Part shown: piece after piece, positions 44,409-53,990 of the stretch
Layout: each line of letters starts with the position of its first letter
How positions within the stretch are numbered: the first letter of the stretch is position 1
From: Candidatus Gastranaerophilales bacterium
GTDB lineage: Bacteria > Cyanobacteriota > Vampirovibrionia > Gastranaerophilales > Gastranaerophilaceae
Length of the DNA: 64,000 nucleotides
NCBI GenBank assembly: GCA_944325155.1
Contig: CALUYY010000001.1
Coordinates: forward strand, 292,415-356,414
Direction: 5' to 3'
The notes under the pieces: model-generated
What the model was told of the DNA's origin: nothing
Databases searched by the model: none
The model's input: the letters and a program-made list of their open reading frames with translations, nothing else
Made by a program: the position numbers and the translations under genes

Positions 44409-45155
44409 ATGAAAAATACTAGAAAAAGAATAAAGGCTTTTACCCTGGCTGAAGTATTAATTACTCTTGCAATTATCGGCGTTGTGGCGGCGCTTGCAAT
44501 GCCCGCCGTTATATCAAACACGCAACAGGCGGAATTCAGGACAGGTTTAAGAAAAGCAATCTCGGTTCTAAACAGTGCAATTACGTTAAACATTGCGCTT
44601 GAAGGCGAATCGCCGTATGATAACGCCAATTTATTTTCTTACCTTCAAAGGCATATGAGCATTTTAAGATCAACATATTATCTGGATCAGGAATATGCGG
44701 TAAGAATCCCTTCAATGGGGTCCGAAGGCGGCGGCATTTATCATAATGCGGCATTTTATACGACAGACGGAATGAGATTTGAATTCAGAAGGTGGAATAA
44801 TTACGAAACAAGACCCACATTATATGAATCGGGAATTGAACCCTGCTATGGTTCAACAATAACAAACGTCAACGATATAGGAACCCTTTGCGGCGGCTGC
44901 GGCTCAATGGGGCTTAATCACAATCCCGATGAAACAACAAAGCCCCCTTGTTTAATTTCGGTTGACATTAACGGCGACAGAAAACCCAACCCAGTTAATA
45001 TAAACTGCAAAGATATGAGTTGCGCAACAATTCCGAAATACTCGGATGCAACCGGAACTCATTTAAGCGATATGTTTACAATCATAATAACAGACAGAGA
45101 AGCAATACCTTTTGGCGTTGCCGCTCAAAGAGCCATGTATGGCGGAAAAAAATAA
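44409..45155 (+). CDS. Type IV pilin-like / pseudopilin protein
   Basis: This 248-residue protein has a short basic leader and the class III signal motif KAFTLAEVLITLAIIGVVAA, with cleavage expected before Phe and a Glu at position 5 of the mature form. After the hydrophobic helix comes a globular domain with at least seven Cys, including LCGGCGS. It would be processed by a prepilin peptidase and assembled in a pilus or type II secretion pseudopilus. No other pilus gene is nearby, as is common for minor pilins of this lineage. Confidence 0.85.
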   Translation: MKNTRKRIKAFTLAEVLITLAIIGVVAALAMPAVISNTQQAEFRTGLRKAISVLNSAITLNIALEGESPYDNANLFSYLQRHMSILRSTYYLDQEYAVRIPSMGSEGGGIYHNAAFYTTDGMRFEFRRWNNYETRPTLYESGIEPCYGSTITNVNDIGTLCGGCGSMGLNHNPDETTKPPCLISVDINGDRKPNPVNINCKDMSCATIPKYSDATGTHLSDMFTIIITDREAIPFGVAAQRAMYGGKK

Positions 45156-45189
45156 AATTACAGCCTTCAATTGAAGGCTGTAATTTTAT
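45153..45189. terminator. Bidirectional terminator between the prepilin gene and ilvD
   Basis: A perfect palindrome centred at 45170/45171 (ATTACAGCCTTCAA with TTGAAGGCTGTAAT) is flanked by A and T runs. It serves both convergent genes. Confidence 0.85.
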
Positions 45190-45201
45190 ATGTCTTGATT
45201 T

Positions 45202-46860
45202 TTATTCCGTAACGGCGCCTTTGTCTGCTCCGGATACGGTTTTTGCGTATTTTGTCAAATACCCTCTTTCAACCTCTTTGGTTTTGGGTATAAAGTTTTC
45301 TTTTCTTCTTTTAATTTCATCTTCATCAACCAAAAGATCAATGGTTCTTTTATTAATGTCTATTTTTATTCTGTCACCGTCTTGAATAACGCCTATAATG
45401 CCGCCATCAAGTGCTTCCGGGGAAATATGCCCTATGCAAAGCCCCCTTGTGCCGCCGGAGAATCTTCCGTCTGTTATAAGGGCGCATTTTTTGCCCAATC
45501 CTTTTCCGACCAAAAGCGATGTAGGCGCAAGCATTTCTCTCATGCCGGGGCCCCCTTTGGGTCCTTCATATCTTATAACAACAACATCGCCCGCTTTAAC
45601 GATATCATCTTCAATCGCTTTCATGGCGTCTTCTTCTCTGTCATAGCATTTTGCGCTGCCCTCAAATTCAAAACATTCTTCCGCAACGCCCGAAATCTTA
45701 ACAACTGCGCCTGATTCAGCCAAATTGCCGTGCAAAATTGCAAGACCGGGGTTTTTTGTAATCGGATTATCAAAAGGTTTTATGACTTCATCGTTAACCC
45801 AGGCGGAATTTGCCCTCTGTTCAATCGTTTTTCCTTCAACGTTAATTGTATTTTTTAATTCGGGCGTTTTATTCCATAAATTCTTCAATGCACCGGAAAT
45901 TCCGCCCGCCATGTCAAAATCGGTCATGGTTAAAGTTGCGGACGGGTCAAGTTTTATTAACTGCGGAATTTTAAAGCTTAATTCTTCAAAATCAGCCAAG
46001 GTTAAATCAATCCCCGCCGTATTTGCAATTGCAAGAAGATGAAGAATTGAATTTGTCGAGCCCCCCAAAGCCAAATCCATAATAATTGCATTTCTCATTG
46101 AATCTTTTGTAATAATATCTTTGGGGCATATATTATTTTTAACCAAATCTACCGCTAAAAATCCCGAATCAAAAGCAATTCTTCTTTTTTTGGATGAAAC
46201 GCATGATGCCGTTGCACACCCTTCCAAACTTAAACCCATAACTTCCGTTAGGCAGGCTAATGTGTTTGCCGTATACAACCCCTGGCATGCCCCCATTGTG
46301 GGACATGCATAATGTTCCATTTCATGGAGTCTTTCTTCGTTAAATTCTCCCGCTCTGTATCTTCCGACAGCTTCCGATGAACCTCTTATAAAAGTTAGTT
46401 TTTCACCCTTACAAAAACCGTCCAATGAAGGTCCCGCCGTTACCACAACGGTCGGAATATTAAGCCTTAATGCCCCCATAATCATGCCGGGTGTTATCTT
46501 GTCGCAATTGGTAAGTAAAACCAGCCCGTCCAATTGATGAGCGCCCGCAACAGATTCAACACAATCGGCAATTAAATCACGGCTCGGAAGAGAATATCTC
46601 ATGCCCGAATGTCCCATTGAAATTCCGTCGCAAATTGCGGGAGTGCCGAAGATATAAGCCTGACCGCCGTTAGAATGAATACCCTTTTCAATTTGTCTTT
46701 CCAAATCTCTCATTCCGATATGTCCGGGAACCAAATCGGAAAAACTTGAAGCAATTCCTATAAAGGGCCTTTCAATATTCTTGTCTGAAAGTCCGCCCGC
46801 ATATAACAAAGCTCTGTGAGGCGCATGGGCAATTCCTTTTTTAATAGCGTCAGATTTCAT
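45202..46860 (-). CDS. ilvD: Dihydroxy-acid dehydratase
   Basis: This 552-residue protein matches IlvD along its full length. It has the cluster cysteines in [18 protein letters not shown] and [14 protein letters not shown], and the C-terminal [19 protein letters not shown]. It dehydrates dihydroxy acids in isoleucine and valine synthesis. It is monocistronic; no other ilv gene is in the window, and the acetolactate-synthase-like gene in the sugar operon is not its partner by context. Confidence 0.95.
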   Translation of the reverse strand: MKSDAIKKGIAHAPHRALLYAGGLSDKNIERPFIGIASSFSDLVPGHIGMRDLERQIEKGIHSNGGQAYIFGTPAICDGISMGHSGMRYSLPSRDLIADCVESVAGAHQLDGLVLLTNCDKITPGMIMGALRLNIPTVVVTAGPSLDGFCKGEKLTFIRGSSEAVGRYRAGEFNEERLHEMEHYACPTMGACQGLYTANTLACLTEVMGLSLEGCATASCVSSKKRRIAFDSGFLAVDLVKNNICPKDIITKDSMRNAIIMDLALGGSTNSILHLLAIANTAGIDLTLADFEELSFKIPQLIKLDPSATLTMTDFDMAGGISGALKNLWNKTPELKNTINVEGKTIEQRANSAWVNDEVIKPFDNPITKNPGLAILHGNLAESGAVVKISGVAEECFEFEGSAKCYDREEDAMKAIEDDIVKAGDVVVIRYEGPKGGPGMREMLAPTSLLVGKGLGKKCALITDGRFSGGTRGLCIGHISPEALDGGIIGVIQDGDRIKIDINKRTIDLLVDEDEIKRRKENFIPKTKEVERGYLTKYAKTVSGADKGAVTE

Positions 46861-46906
46861 AAAAACTCCTTTTTATTTATTCGATAGATAAATTATAATA
46901 TAAAAT

Positions 46907-46975
46907 ACAAAAAATGCCCCCATAAAGACGCATTTTAAGCGTGATTAATCAAGAGGCATTTTACAAAAATAAAAA
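46907..46975 (-). terminator. Hairpin after the LuxR-type regulator gene
   Basis: AAAATGCC and GGCATTTT form the outer stem of a larger hairpin with an inner GACGC/GCGT pairing, flanked by A/T runs. It lies between the LuxR-type regulator stop and the ilvD promoter, in the position of a terminator for the regulator. Confidence 0.5.
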
Positions 46976-46981
46976 TTTTTC

Positions 46982-47668
46982 TTACATCTTAACAAGACCT
47001 TCTTTAATTGCCTTAACCGCAGCCTGAACCCTGTCATCAACACAGAGTTTTTGCAAAATTGAACAAACATGCGCTTTTGCCGTATGAACGGAAACTATCA
47101 GTTCTTTTGCAATTTCGGTATTTGATTTTCCTTTGACAAGAAGTTTTAAAACTTCTTGTTCTCTTTCGGTTAAATGTCCTTTATTATCCTGATTTTCCTG
47201 TTTATATATAAGCTGCGTATTTTCAGGCTTCGGAAACAATTTAAGCGCAACCGTGCAAACATTTGAATCAATCCAGCATGCACCTCTTTTAACGGAGCGA
47301 ATAACATCAGCCAGAGTATCAGGGTCAATATCTTTCAGACAATATCCCGTTGCCCCGGCGCCAAGAGCCGCTATAACTTCTTCATCTCTGTCATGGGAAG
47401 TTAAAACAATAACTTTCATATCGGGATACATTTCTTTTATTTTTATCGTGGCTTCCAGACCGTTCATATAAGGAAGCCCCAAATCCATAATTACAACATC
47501 GGGTTTTTGTTTTTCCATTAATTTAAATGCGTCTTCGGCATTTTCCGCTTCAAAAATTACTTCAATATCCTCATAATCATTTAAAGCACACCTTAAACCC
47601 ACTCTTGTTAATTTGTAATCTTCAACAATTAATACTTTAATTACTTTTGTTTCAACGGTTGCTGTCAT
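46982..47668 (-). CDS. NarL/FixJ-family response regulator
   Basis: Receiver residues about 9-125 have the acidic pocket in VEDY, the phospho-acceptor Asp in VIMDLGLP and LTSHDRDEE. A LuxR-type helix-turn-helix lies near the C-terminus (LTEREQEVLKLLVKGKSNTEIA). No histidine kinase is adjacent, so it is an orphan by position. Confidence 0.9.
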   Translation of the reverse strand: MTATVETKVIKVLIVEDYKLTRVGLRCALNDYEDIEVIFEAENAEDAFKLMEKQKPDVVIMDLGLPYMNGLEATIKIKEMYPDMKVIVLTSHDRDEEVIAALGAGATGYCLKDIDPDTLADVIRSVKRGACWIDSNVCTVALKLFPKPENTQLIYKQENQDNKGHLTEREQEVLKLLVKGKSNTEIAKELIVSVHTAKAHVCSILQKLCVDDRVQAAVKAIKEGLVKM

Positions 47669-47843
47669 ATGCTTTCTTTCTCCTGCTAAATAAATTTAAT
47701 CCTTTATAATTCTTTTAAACTAATTCTACGATTATTGTCCTTAGGCGCATATTAGCCTTAAGGGCATATTTTATGGCTTCAGGCTTAGCCGCAGGGGATT
47801 AATACGGAGAATAAAATTCATAAAATGTGATATAATCCGTTTT

Positions 47844-48584
47844 ATGGGATTATTTGATTTTTTATTCAAAATAAAAAAAGAAAATAAAAAGCCTTTGGTA
47901 AAGCTTGTTGAGTTAAACGGCATAAAATTTAAATATATAAAAAATAAAAAAGCAAAATCGATAAAAATTACGGTTAAAGATCCGATAAGCGTTAACATAA
48001 CTCTTCCGTACCACTGCACCTATAAAACGGCAAAAGATTTTGTGTTTGATAAAATGAGCTGGATTCAGCAAAACCTTGAGCTTTTTGAATTTAAAAAAAT
48101 TGACGAAAATCATAAAACAAAAACGGGCAACTTTATAATATCAAAAGCGGACATCAAAACACCCGTCATAAAAAATAAAAAAGGAACAATTAATTTTATC
48201 TATCCTTTTGATAAAGATTTTTATTCCAACGAAATCCAGCTTGAAGCAAAAAAAGCCTTAAAAAAAGCGCTGTATCTGGAAGCAAAAGAATATCTGCCCA
48301 AAAGGCTTGATGAAATTGCACAAAAATTCGGTTTTAAATATAACAAGCTTTCCTTAAAAAGCCATAAAACACGCTGGGGAAGCTGTTCTTACAGAAATAA
48401 TATTAATTTAAACATCAATTTAATGAATCTTGAAAATGATTTTATCGATTACGTTTTAATCCATGAACTGGCTCATACCGTTGAAAAAAACCATAAAGAA
48501 AACTTTTGGAAAATCGTATACGATTGTATGCCAAACGCAAAAGAAATAAGAAAAGAATTAAAAAAGATGACGCCCGTTGTTTAA
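47844..48584 (+). CDS. YgjP-type (DUF45) metalloprotease-like protein
   Basis: This 246-residue protein has a zinc motif HELAHTVEKNH (His207) preceded by TRWGSCSYRN and followed by FWKIV, all diagnostic of the YgjP/WLM-like family. It is cytoplasmic by sequence. Its natural substrate is not known. It converges on tadA with a four-base overlap of the stops. Confidence 0.88.
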   Translation: MGLFDFLFKIKKENKKPLVKLVELNGIKFKYIKNKKAKSIKITVKDPISVNITLPYHCTYKTAKDFVFDKMSWIQQNLELFEFKKIDENHKTKTGNFIISKADIKTPVIKNKKGTINFIYPFDKDFYSNEIQLEAKKALKKALYLEAKEYLPKRLDEIAQKFGFKYNKLSLKSHKTRWGSCSYRNNINLNINLMNLENDFIDYVLIHELAHTVEKNHKENFWKIVYDCMPNAKEIRKELKKMTPVV

Positions 48585-49021
48585 TTTCTCATATTTTTAA
48601 AATATTCATCCAAAATTTTCGTGCACTCATCCTCCATAATTCCGCCGTATACATTAACTTTATTTTGCGAAATGTTATTTAAATTTATTTTTGAGCCGAA
48701 AGCGCCGTAATTCAGATTATATGCACCGAAATATACGTTTTTTATTCTTGAATTTATAATCGCCCAGGCACACATCGGGCACGGTTCCAAAGTAACATAT
48801 AAATTACATGAAGAAAGGCGGGAATTATTTAATTTTCCGCTTGCTTCCCTTATTGCAATAATTTCCGCATGGTTTGTTATATCGTTTGTTTTTTCTTTTT
48901 TATTTGAAGTATATGAAAGAATAACCCCTTCTTTTTCAATAACACAGCCGACGGGAATATCAATATCGGATTTTTTTGCCTCCTCAAGAGCAATTTTCAT
49001 AAAATAATTGATGTCATTCAT
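48581..49021 (-). CDS. tadA: tRNA-adenosine deaminase / nucleoside deaminase
   Basis: This 146-residue zinc deaminase has HAEIIAIREA (His51, catalytic Glu53) and PCPMCAWAI (Cys81, Cys84). TadA makes inosine at tRNA-Arg position 34; guanine deaminases look similar, so the symbol is probable rather than certain. The ATG at 49021 overlaps the histidine kinase stop by eight bases. Confidence 0.82.
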   Translation of the reverse strand: MNDINYFMKIALEEAKKSDIDIPVGCVIEKEGVILSYTSNKKEKTNDITNHAEIIAIREASGKLNNSRLSSCNLYVTLEPCPMCAWAIINSRIKNVYFGAYNLNYGAFGSKINLNNISQNKVNVYGGIMEDECTKILDEYFKNMRN

Positions 49022-50675
49022 CAATTATTTCCTTATCTTCAAATTCAAGTGTCATTGTAAATTTATCATCCGAATTATCGGCGCTCACTTTTATATTCAT
49101 CGCATCCGCCAAGCCTTTAACGATAAAAAGTCCTAAGCCCGTGCCTCTTGTTGTTCTTGTAAGCTCTGAATCAAGGCGGATAAATTTATCATACAATTTA
49201 TTCATCATCTCATCCGGAATAGCTTCCGATTTATTTGAAATTGAAAACTTAACACCGTTTTTTGTATTGTTCATTTTTATTAAAATCGGCTCGTTATCAA
49301 TATTATACTTAACGGCATTATCGCATAAATTAATTATGATTTGAATTAATCTGTCATAATCGGCATAAACTTTTTTTAAGTTTTCTTCAACTTCAACGCT
49401 GAATTCCGTATTTTTTGTATTTGAATATTCAACACAAAGCTCAACAGCCTTTGGAAGCTCTATAAATTCGGGACGGATTGATAAATGAAAACTTTCAATA
49501 TCGGGAATCGTTAAAAGGTCGTCAACCATTCTTGAAAGTCTTTGCGCCTGTTGTTTTATAATGTGCAATGATTTAAATTTCATTTCATCATCAATTTTAA
49601 TATCCTGCCTCATTAATCTGCTTGAATATCCGATAATGCTTGTTAAAGGCGTTCTGAATTCGTGGCTTATCGCATTTACGAGGCTGTCTCTGTAATCGTT
49701 TAATCTTTTTAGTTCAATGTTTTTTTGTGAAAGTTCACTGTATGATTGCGAAACTTTTTGAGTCATATAATTAAACTCTTTCTCAAGAAACACAATCTCA
49801 TGGGGCGTAAATATGCTTTTTAAAAGCCTTATTTTTCTGTCGTAGCTCCCTTTTGAAATGGCTATAATTCCTTTAAACAACTGTCTTATATTAATATAAA
49901 GATAATAAGTATAAAGCCCCACCATAAAAAGGATGCATCCCGCCGCAACAAGAAGACTCAGGATGATTTTTCCTCTTGCCCTGTCAATCGTATTTGCGGT
50001 AACCGAAGGATGGGTTTCAACAACAACCGTCCAATCCGGTTTTGCCATTTGATAATATGCCAAAGGCTGGTTTTTTATCTTTGAAAAAAGTTTTCCGTCA
50101 TTTTCAATTCTGTCTTTCGGAAGAGCGGATAAAATTTTTGATACGTTTGATGCGTTTGAATTGTTTGTTGCAATCAAAAGCATATCTTCATCAAAAATAT
50201 AGATATATTGCATTAAACTGTATGTATCTTCGTTTATTGCGCTGTCAAGCCCGTTCATATAAAGTTCGCCGGATAAAATATAATTGCCTGCGGGCTTAGA
50301 ATACATTTTAACGGTTTTATTATCGGGGTTATAACTGAAAATATCTTTTGTGTCGGCATTTTCTTTTTTTATGAGTTTTAAATTTTTAAATTTTCCGGAT
50401 TTATTTTCAATTTCTTTTATATATTTTATTTTTGAATAATACGGCATGTTATCAAGCGCAAAAGCAATGCCGTCAAATTCGCCTTTTGAATTATAGATAT
50501 ATCTTTGAATGCTGTCTGCTATATATTTTGAAATTGATGTTGCACCGTAATTTAATTCCCGTCTGACAGATTGCTGCGAAACATTAGAAATTATAAGCCC
50601 TATCGTAACAAAAGGCACGATAACCGCAAATAAAATAACGATTAAAATCTGCTGAACTATTCTTAAACGCTTCAT
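49014..50675 (-). CDS. Membrane sensor histidine kinase
   Basis: This 553-residue protein has TM1 at about 8-30, an extracytoplasmic Cache-like sensor (about 31-240), TM2 at about 246-270, a HAMP-like linker, HisKA with the phospho-acceptor His in AISHEFRTPLTS, and HATPase with DNAVKYN and GTGLGLFIVKG. Its start overlaps the response regulator stop by four bases, so the two form a two-component pair. The signal is unknown. Confidence 0.9.
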   Translation of the reverse strand: MKRLRIVQQILIVILFAVIVPFVTIGLIISNVSQQSVRRELNYGATSISKYIADSIQRYIYNSKGEFDGIAFALDNMPYYSKIKYIKEIENKSGKFKNLKLIKKENADTKDIFSYNPDNKTVKMYSKPAGNYILSGELYMNGLDSAINEDTYSLMQYIYIFDEDMLLIATNNSNASNVSKILSALPKDRIENDGKLFSKIKNQPLAYYQMAKPDWTVVVETHPSVTANTIDRARGKIILSLLVAAGCILFMVGLYTYYLYINIRQLFKGIIAISKGSYDRKIRLLKSIFTPHEIVFLEKEFNYMTQKVSQSYSELSQKNIELKRLNDYRDSLVNAISHEFRTPLTSIIGYSSRLMRQDIKIDDEMKFKSLHIIKQQAQRLSRMVDDLLTIPDIESFHLSIRPEFIELPKAVELCVEYSNTKNTEFSVEVEENLKKVYADYDRLIQIIINLCDNAVKYNIDNEPILIKMNNTKNGVKFSISNKSEAIPDEMMNKLYDKFIRLDSELTRTTRGTGLGLFIVKGLADAMNIKVSADNSDDKFTMTLEFEDKEIIDE

Positions 50676-51391
50676 TCTTCCTCTAGCGACCCGAAGGGTG
50701 TCAATTTATAGCCGACGTTTGTAACGGTGTGGAGATATTTGGGGTTTCTTGAATCGTTTTCAATCTTTTGTCTTAATCCGCCCACATGGACCCTTACCAT
50801 TCTTACATCTTCATCGGACCCGTATCCCCAAACTTCATCCAGTAAAACCGCAAGCGAAACCGGTTTATTCAAATGCTGCATAAGACAATATAAAATTTCA
50901 AATTCAGTAGGCGTTAATTTAACTTTTTTGCCCGCAACAATCGCTTCAAGAGAATCGGACAAAATTTCAATATCTCCCGCCCTTAAAATTTCTTTTTCGC
51001 TCGTATCCGGCTGGTTTTCATTATTTCTTCTTAAAAGCGCCCTTATTCTTAACAGCACTTCCTGAATTTCAAAAGGTTTAACAAGATAATCATCCGCCCC
51101 GCAGTCAAACCCTTCGGTTTTATCCTGAATTGAGCCTTTTGCGGTAAGCATTAATACGGGAACCTTGGGTTTTACCATTCTTATATTCTTACAGACATCA
51201 TAGCCGTTAATTTTTGGCATCATAACATCAAGTATAATTAAATCGTAATTATTCTCTAACGCTTTTTTGAGTGCAATTTCACCGTCAGAGGCGCTGTCTG
51301 TAATATATCCCGAGGATTGGATATCAAAAACGAGAAGTTCTCTTATCTGGTCATCGTCATCCGCTATTAAAAGCCTCTTATTTGTGTTCAC
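50672..51391 (-). CDS. OmpR-family response regulator
   Basis: This 239-residue regulator has a receiver with the acidic pair in IADDDDQ and the phospho-acceptor Asp in LIILDVMMPK, and a winged-helix domain (LTPTEFEILYCLMQHLNKPV ... VHVGGLRQKI ... VTNVGYKL). It is the partner of the sensor kinase encoded just downstream, and it overlaps the small membrane protein gene upstream by 14 bases. Confidence 0.92.
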   Translation of the reverse strand: MNTNKRLLIADDDDQIRELLVFDIQSSGYITDSASDGEIALKKALENNYDLIILDVMMPKINGYDVCKNIRMVKPKVPVLMLTAKGSIQDKTEGFDCGADDYLVKPFEIQEVLLRIRALLRRNNENQPDTSEKEILRAGDIEILSDSLEAIVAGKKVKLTPTEFEILYCLMQHLNKPVSLAVLLDEVWGYGSDEDVRMVRVHVGGLRQKIENDSRNPKYLHTVTNVGYKLTPFGSLEEE

Positions 51392-51626
51392 TGTTTTGCC
51401 CTCCTTTTAATTTGTTTTTTATATAGGGCTTTATTGCAAAAAATAATACGGGCATAAAAATAACAAAAGTAAGCCCCTGCGCAAAAATATTTTCGGGATA
51501 CTTAAATGCAATAACCGCCGCAAACAATAATGAGCCCGCAAAAACAAGAGGAAGAGTTCTTAATGTTATAAGCTCGATAAAAATAAAAACAAAGCCTGCA
51601 ACTGTCCAATACTGATAAGGTTCCAT
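51378..51626 (-). CDS. Small NfeD-like membrane protein
   Basis: This 82-residue protein has two or three membrane helices (residues 6-22, 26-44 and 50-66) and a charged C-terminus. The pattern resembles the membrane part of NfeD/YbbK proteins but lacks the OB-fold domain. It leads the two-component operon, so a link to sensing is possible. Confidence 0.55.
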   Translation of the reverse strand: MEPYQYWTVAGFVFIFIELITLRTLPLVFAGSLLFAAVIAFKYPENIFAQGLTFVIFMPVLFFAIKPYIKNKLKGGQNSEHK

Positions 51627-51702
51627 TCAATTTCCCCCTTAAACTTATGGTATGTTTTTAAAATAAACTTGTCAATTAAAAGCTTGTTTTTATTTACAAA
51701 CC

Positions 51703-53079
51703 TTATCTTGAAGCCATTACTCTTGCGCAATGTACGCCGGAAGCCGAAGCCTGCATTAAGCCTCTTGTAACGCCGGCGCCGTCGCCTATTGCAAAAAGGT
51801 TTTTAATTTCTTTTGATTCAAGCTCATCCGTAAGTTTCGGGCGTGCGGAATAGAACTTAACTTCAACACCGTATAAAAGTGTATATCTTGAAGCAACACC
51901 CGGGGCAATTTTATCAAGCGCATACAGCATTTCAATTATACTTAAAAGCTGTCTGTAAGGAAGAACCAAGCTCAAATCACCCGGCATGGCGCACTCTAAT
52001 GTCGGTTTAATTATGCTTTCTTTAATACGATCCGGAGTTGAACGTTTGCCGTCCAAAAGATCGCCGAATCTTTGAACCAAAATTCCTCCGCCCGATAACA
52101 TATTCGCTAAGCTTGCAACATGCTGCCCGTATGTAATCGGCTCTTTAAAAGGTTCGGTAAATTTTTTGGAAACAAGAAGGGCAAAATTGGTGTTTTGCGT
52201 CTTTTTATCGGCGTAGCTGTGGCCGTTTACGGTTTGAATTCCGTTATAATTCTCCGAAACGACTTCGCCGTTGGGATTCATACAAAATGTTCTTACTTCA
52301 TCGCCGAATGTCGGAGAATAATAAATTAATTTTGATTCGTATAATCTTGAAGTTATGGGCTCCATAACGGCAGCGGGAAGCTCAACCCTGACCCCGACAT
52401 CAACTGCATTATTTATTAATTCGACTCCGTTTTTGATTAATTCTTTTGAAAACCAGTCGGCGCCTTCTCTTCCGGGCGCAACAACAACATATTCGGAATC
52501 TATTTTTGTGCCGTCCGAAAGGGTGAAACCTTTAATTTTATTGTTTTCTATGTCCAATTTATCAACGGTTTTATTGTTAATGATTTCAATTTTGTCTTCA
52601 AGATAATCCTGCATGTGTTTTAAAACATGGAGTGATTTTTCCGTTCCCAGATGTCTTACGGGCGAATGAACAAGTTTTAATTCCGCCAGAGTTGCGGCAC
52701 GCTCGATATCTGCAAATTCATTTCTGTTTCTTCCGTATACAACTTCCGTTGCACCGTGTTCAAGGTATATATCGTCGCAATATTGAATTAAATTTTCAAC
52801 ATCTTTAAAGCTCATATAATCAACAAGGTGCCCGCCGACATCAGGTGTTAAGGTTAATTTTCCGTCTGAAAATGCGCCCGCACCGCCCCAGCCGCAAAGA
52901 AGTCCGCAGGTTTTACATGAAGGACAGCTTTTATATCCTTCTCTTAAAAGACAAACTCTTTTTTCAATTCTTGCTCCTTTTTCAATTAGAACAACTTTCC
53001 AATCGGGTTTTAATTTAACAATTTCAAGAGCCGTGAATATCCCGGCGGGACCTGCACCTATTATTGCAACATTATACAT
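51703..53079 (-). CDS. FAD-dependent oxidoreductase (COG2509-type)
   Basis: This 458-residue flavoprotein has the N-terminal dinucleotide motif VAIIGAGPAGIFTALE, a cysteine group CPSCKTCGLLCG followed by GGAGAFSDGKL, and a C-terminal FAIGDGAGVTRGLMQA. This is the widespread uncharacterised NAD(P)/FAD dehydrogenase family; the substrate is unknown. It stands alone with its own upstream region facing clpP. Confidence 0.85.
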   Translation of the reverse strand: MYNVAIIGAGPAGIFTALEIVKLKPDWKVVLIEKGARIEKRVCLLREGYKSCPSCKTCGLLCGWGGAGAFSDGKLTLTPDVGGHLVDYMSFKDVENLIQYCDDIYLEHGATEVVYGRNRNEFADIERAATLAELKLVHSPVRHLGTEKSLHVLKHMQDYLEDKIEIINNKTVDKLDIENNKIKGFTLSDGTKIDSEYVVVAPGREGADWFSKELIKNGVELINNAVDVGVRVELPAAVMEPITSRLYESKLIYYSPTFGDEVRTFCMNPNGEVVSENYNGIQTVNGHSYADKKTQNTNFALLVSKKFTEPFKEPITYGQHVASLANMLSGGGILVQRFGDLLDGKRSTPDRIKESIIKPTLECAMPGDLSLVLPYRQLLSIIEMLYALDKIAPGVASRYTLLYGVEVKFYSARPKLTDELESKEIKNLFAIGDGAGVTRGLMQASASGVHCARVMASR

Positions 53080-53164
53080 ATTTATATAACCTCAAATTTT
53101 ATGTTCATCAAACCAATACAGTTTAATATGAACAAAAACTATTTTAAATATTTTGATGTATTTT

Positions 53165-53195
53165 TTTACAATTTATAAACTTTTTGTTATATAAT
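53165..53195 (+). promoter_or_regulatory. Likely clpP promoter
   Basis: TTTACA (53165-53170) and a perfect TATAAT (53190-53195) lie 31 bases upstream of the chosen clpP start. The spacing of 19 is long, so strength is uncertain. Confidence 0.4.
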
Positions 53196-53226
53196 CACAA
53201 TAAAAATGTTATTATCGGAGATTTTT

Positions 53227-53826
53227 ATGAACGAATACAAAATATTAGACTACGTTCCGACCGTAATTGAGGCTTCATCCAGAGGAGAGCGCGCATTTGA
53301 TATTTTTTCAAGACTGTTAAGAGAAAGGATTATTTTCTTAGGGTCTGAAATTGATGATGATGTTGCAAATTCAATAGTGGCGCAGCTTCTTTTATTGGAT
53401 TCGGAAAATCCCGATAAAGATATTATGCTCTATATTAATTCACCAGGCGGCGTTATAACGGCGGGTATGGCAATTTATGACACAATGAAATTAATTAAAG
53501 CGGATGTCTCGACAATTTGTCTGGGCGATGCGGCATCAATGGGAGCGTTTTTATTGTCCGCAGGAACAAAAGGCAAACGCCTTGCGCTTCCGAATGCAAG
53601 AATTATGATTCACCAACCCTTGGGCGGCGCCAAAGGACAGGCAACCGATATTGAAATTGAAGCAAAAGAAATTTTAAGAATGAAAACAATGCTTTGCACC
53701 CTTATGGCGGAACACACGGGGCAAACAATAGATAAAATCAAACAGGACACGGAAAGAGATAACTTTATGACGGCAAAAGAAGCTCTTGAATACGGTCTTA
53801 TTGATAAAGTCATAGAAAAAATATAA
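53227..53826 (+). CDS. clpP: ATP-dependent Clp protease proteolytic subunit
   Basis: This 199-residue ClpP has catalytic Ser104 in [11 protein letters not shown] and His129 in [10 protein letters not shown], with the Asp in the C-terminal region and the processive-site pattern [22 protein letters not shown] 53227 has GGAG at the right distance, so the longer form from 53206 is unlikely. No clpX follows. Confidence 0.95.
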   Translation: MNEYKILDYVPTVIEASSRGERAFDIFSRLLRERIIFLGSEIDDDVANSIVAQLLLLDSENPDKDIMLYINSPGGVITAGMAIYDTMKLIKADVSTICLGDAASMGAFLLSAGTKGKRLALPNARIMIHQPLGGAKGQATDIEIEAKEILRMKTMLCTLMAEHTGQTIDKIKQDTERDNFMTAKEALEYGLIDKVIEKI

Positions 53827-53850
53827 AAAATAAATTATCAAATCACAATC

Positions 53851-53885
53851 AAAATGCGCTTTGTTTAAACAAAGCGCATTTTTTC
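53851..53885 (+). terminator. clpP terminator
   Basis: A perfect 17-bp palindromic arm (AAAATGCGCTTTGTTTA and its complement), followed by a T-run. It lies 25 bases after the clpP stop. Confidence 0.88.
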
Positions 53886-53990
53886 AGCTTGTTTAAAAGC
53901 ATTCATACAAACAGTTGATTTTTAAAGGTTAAAAGCGATAAATTAAAAAATTTTTGCGATAATAAAATTACCCGAGTATGGATTGTTAAA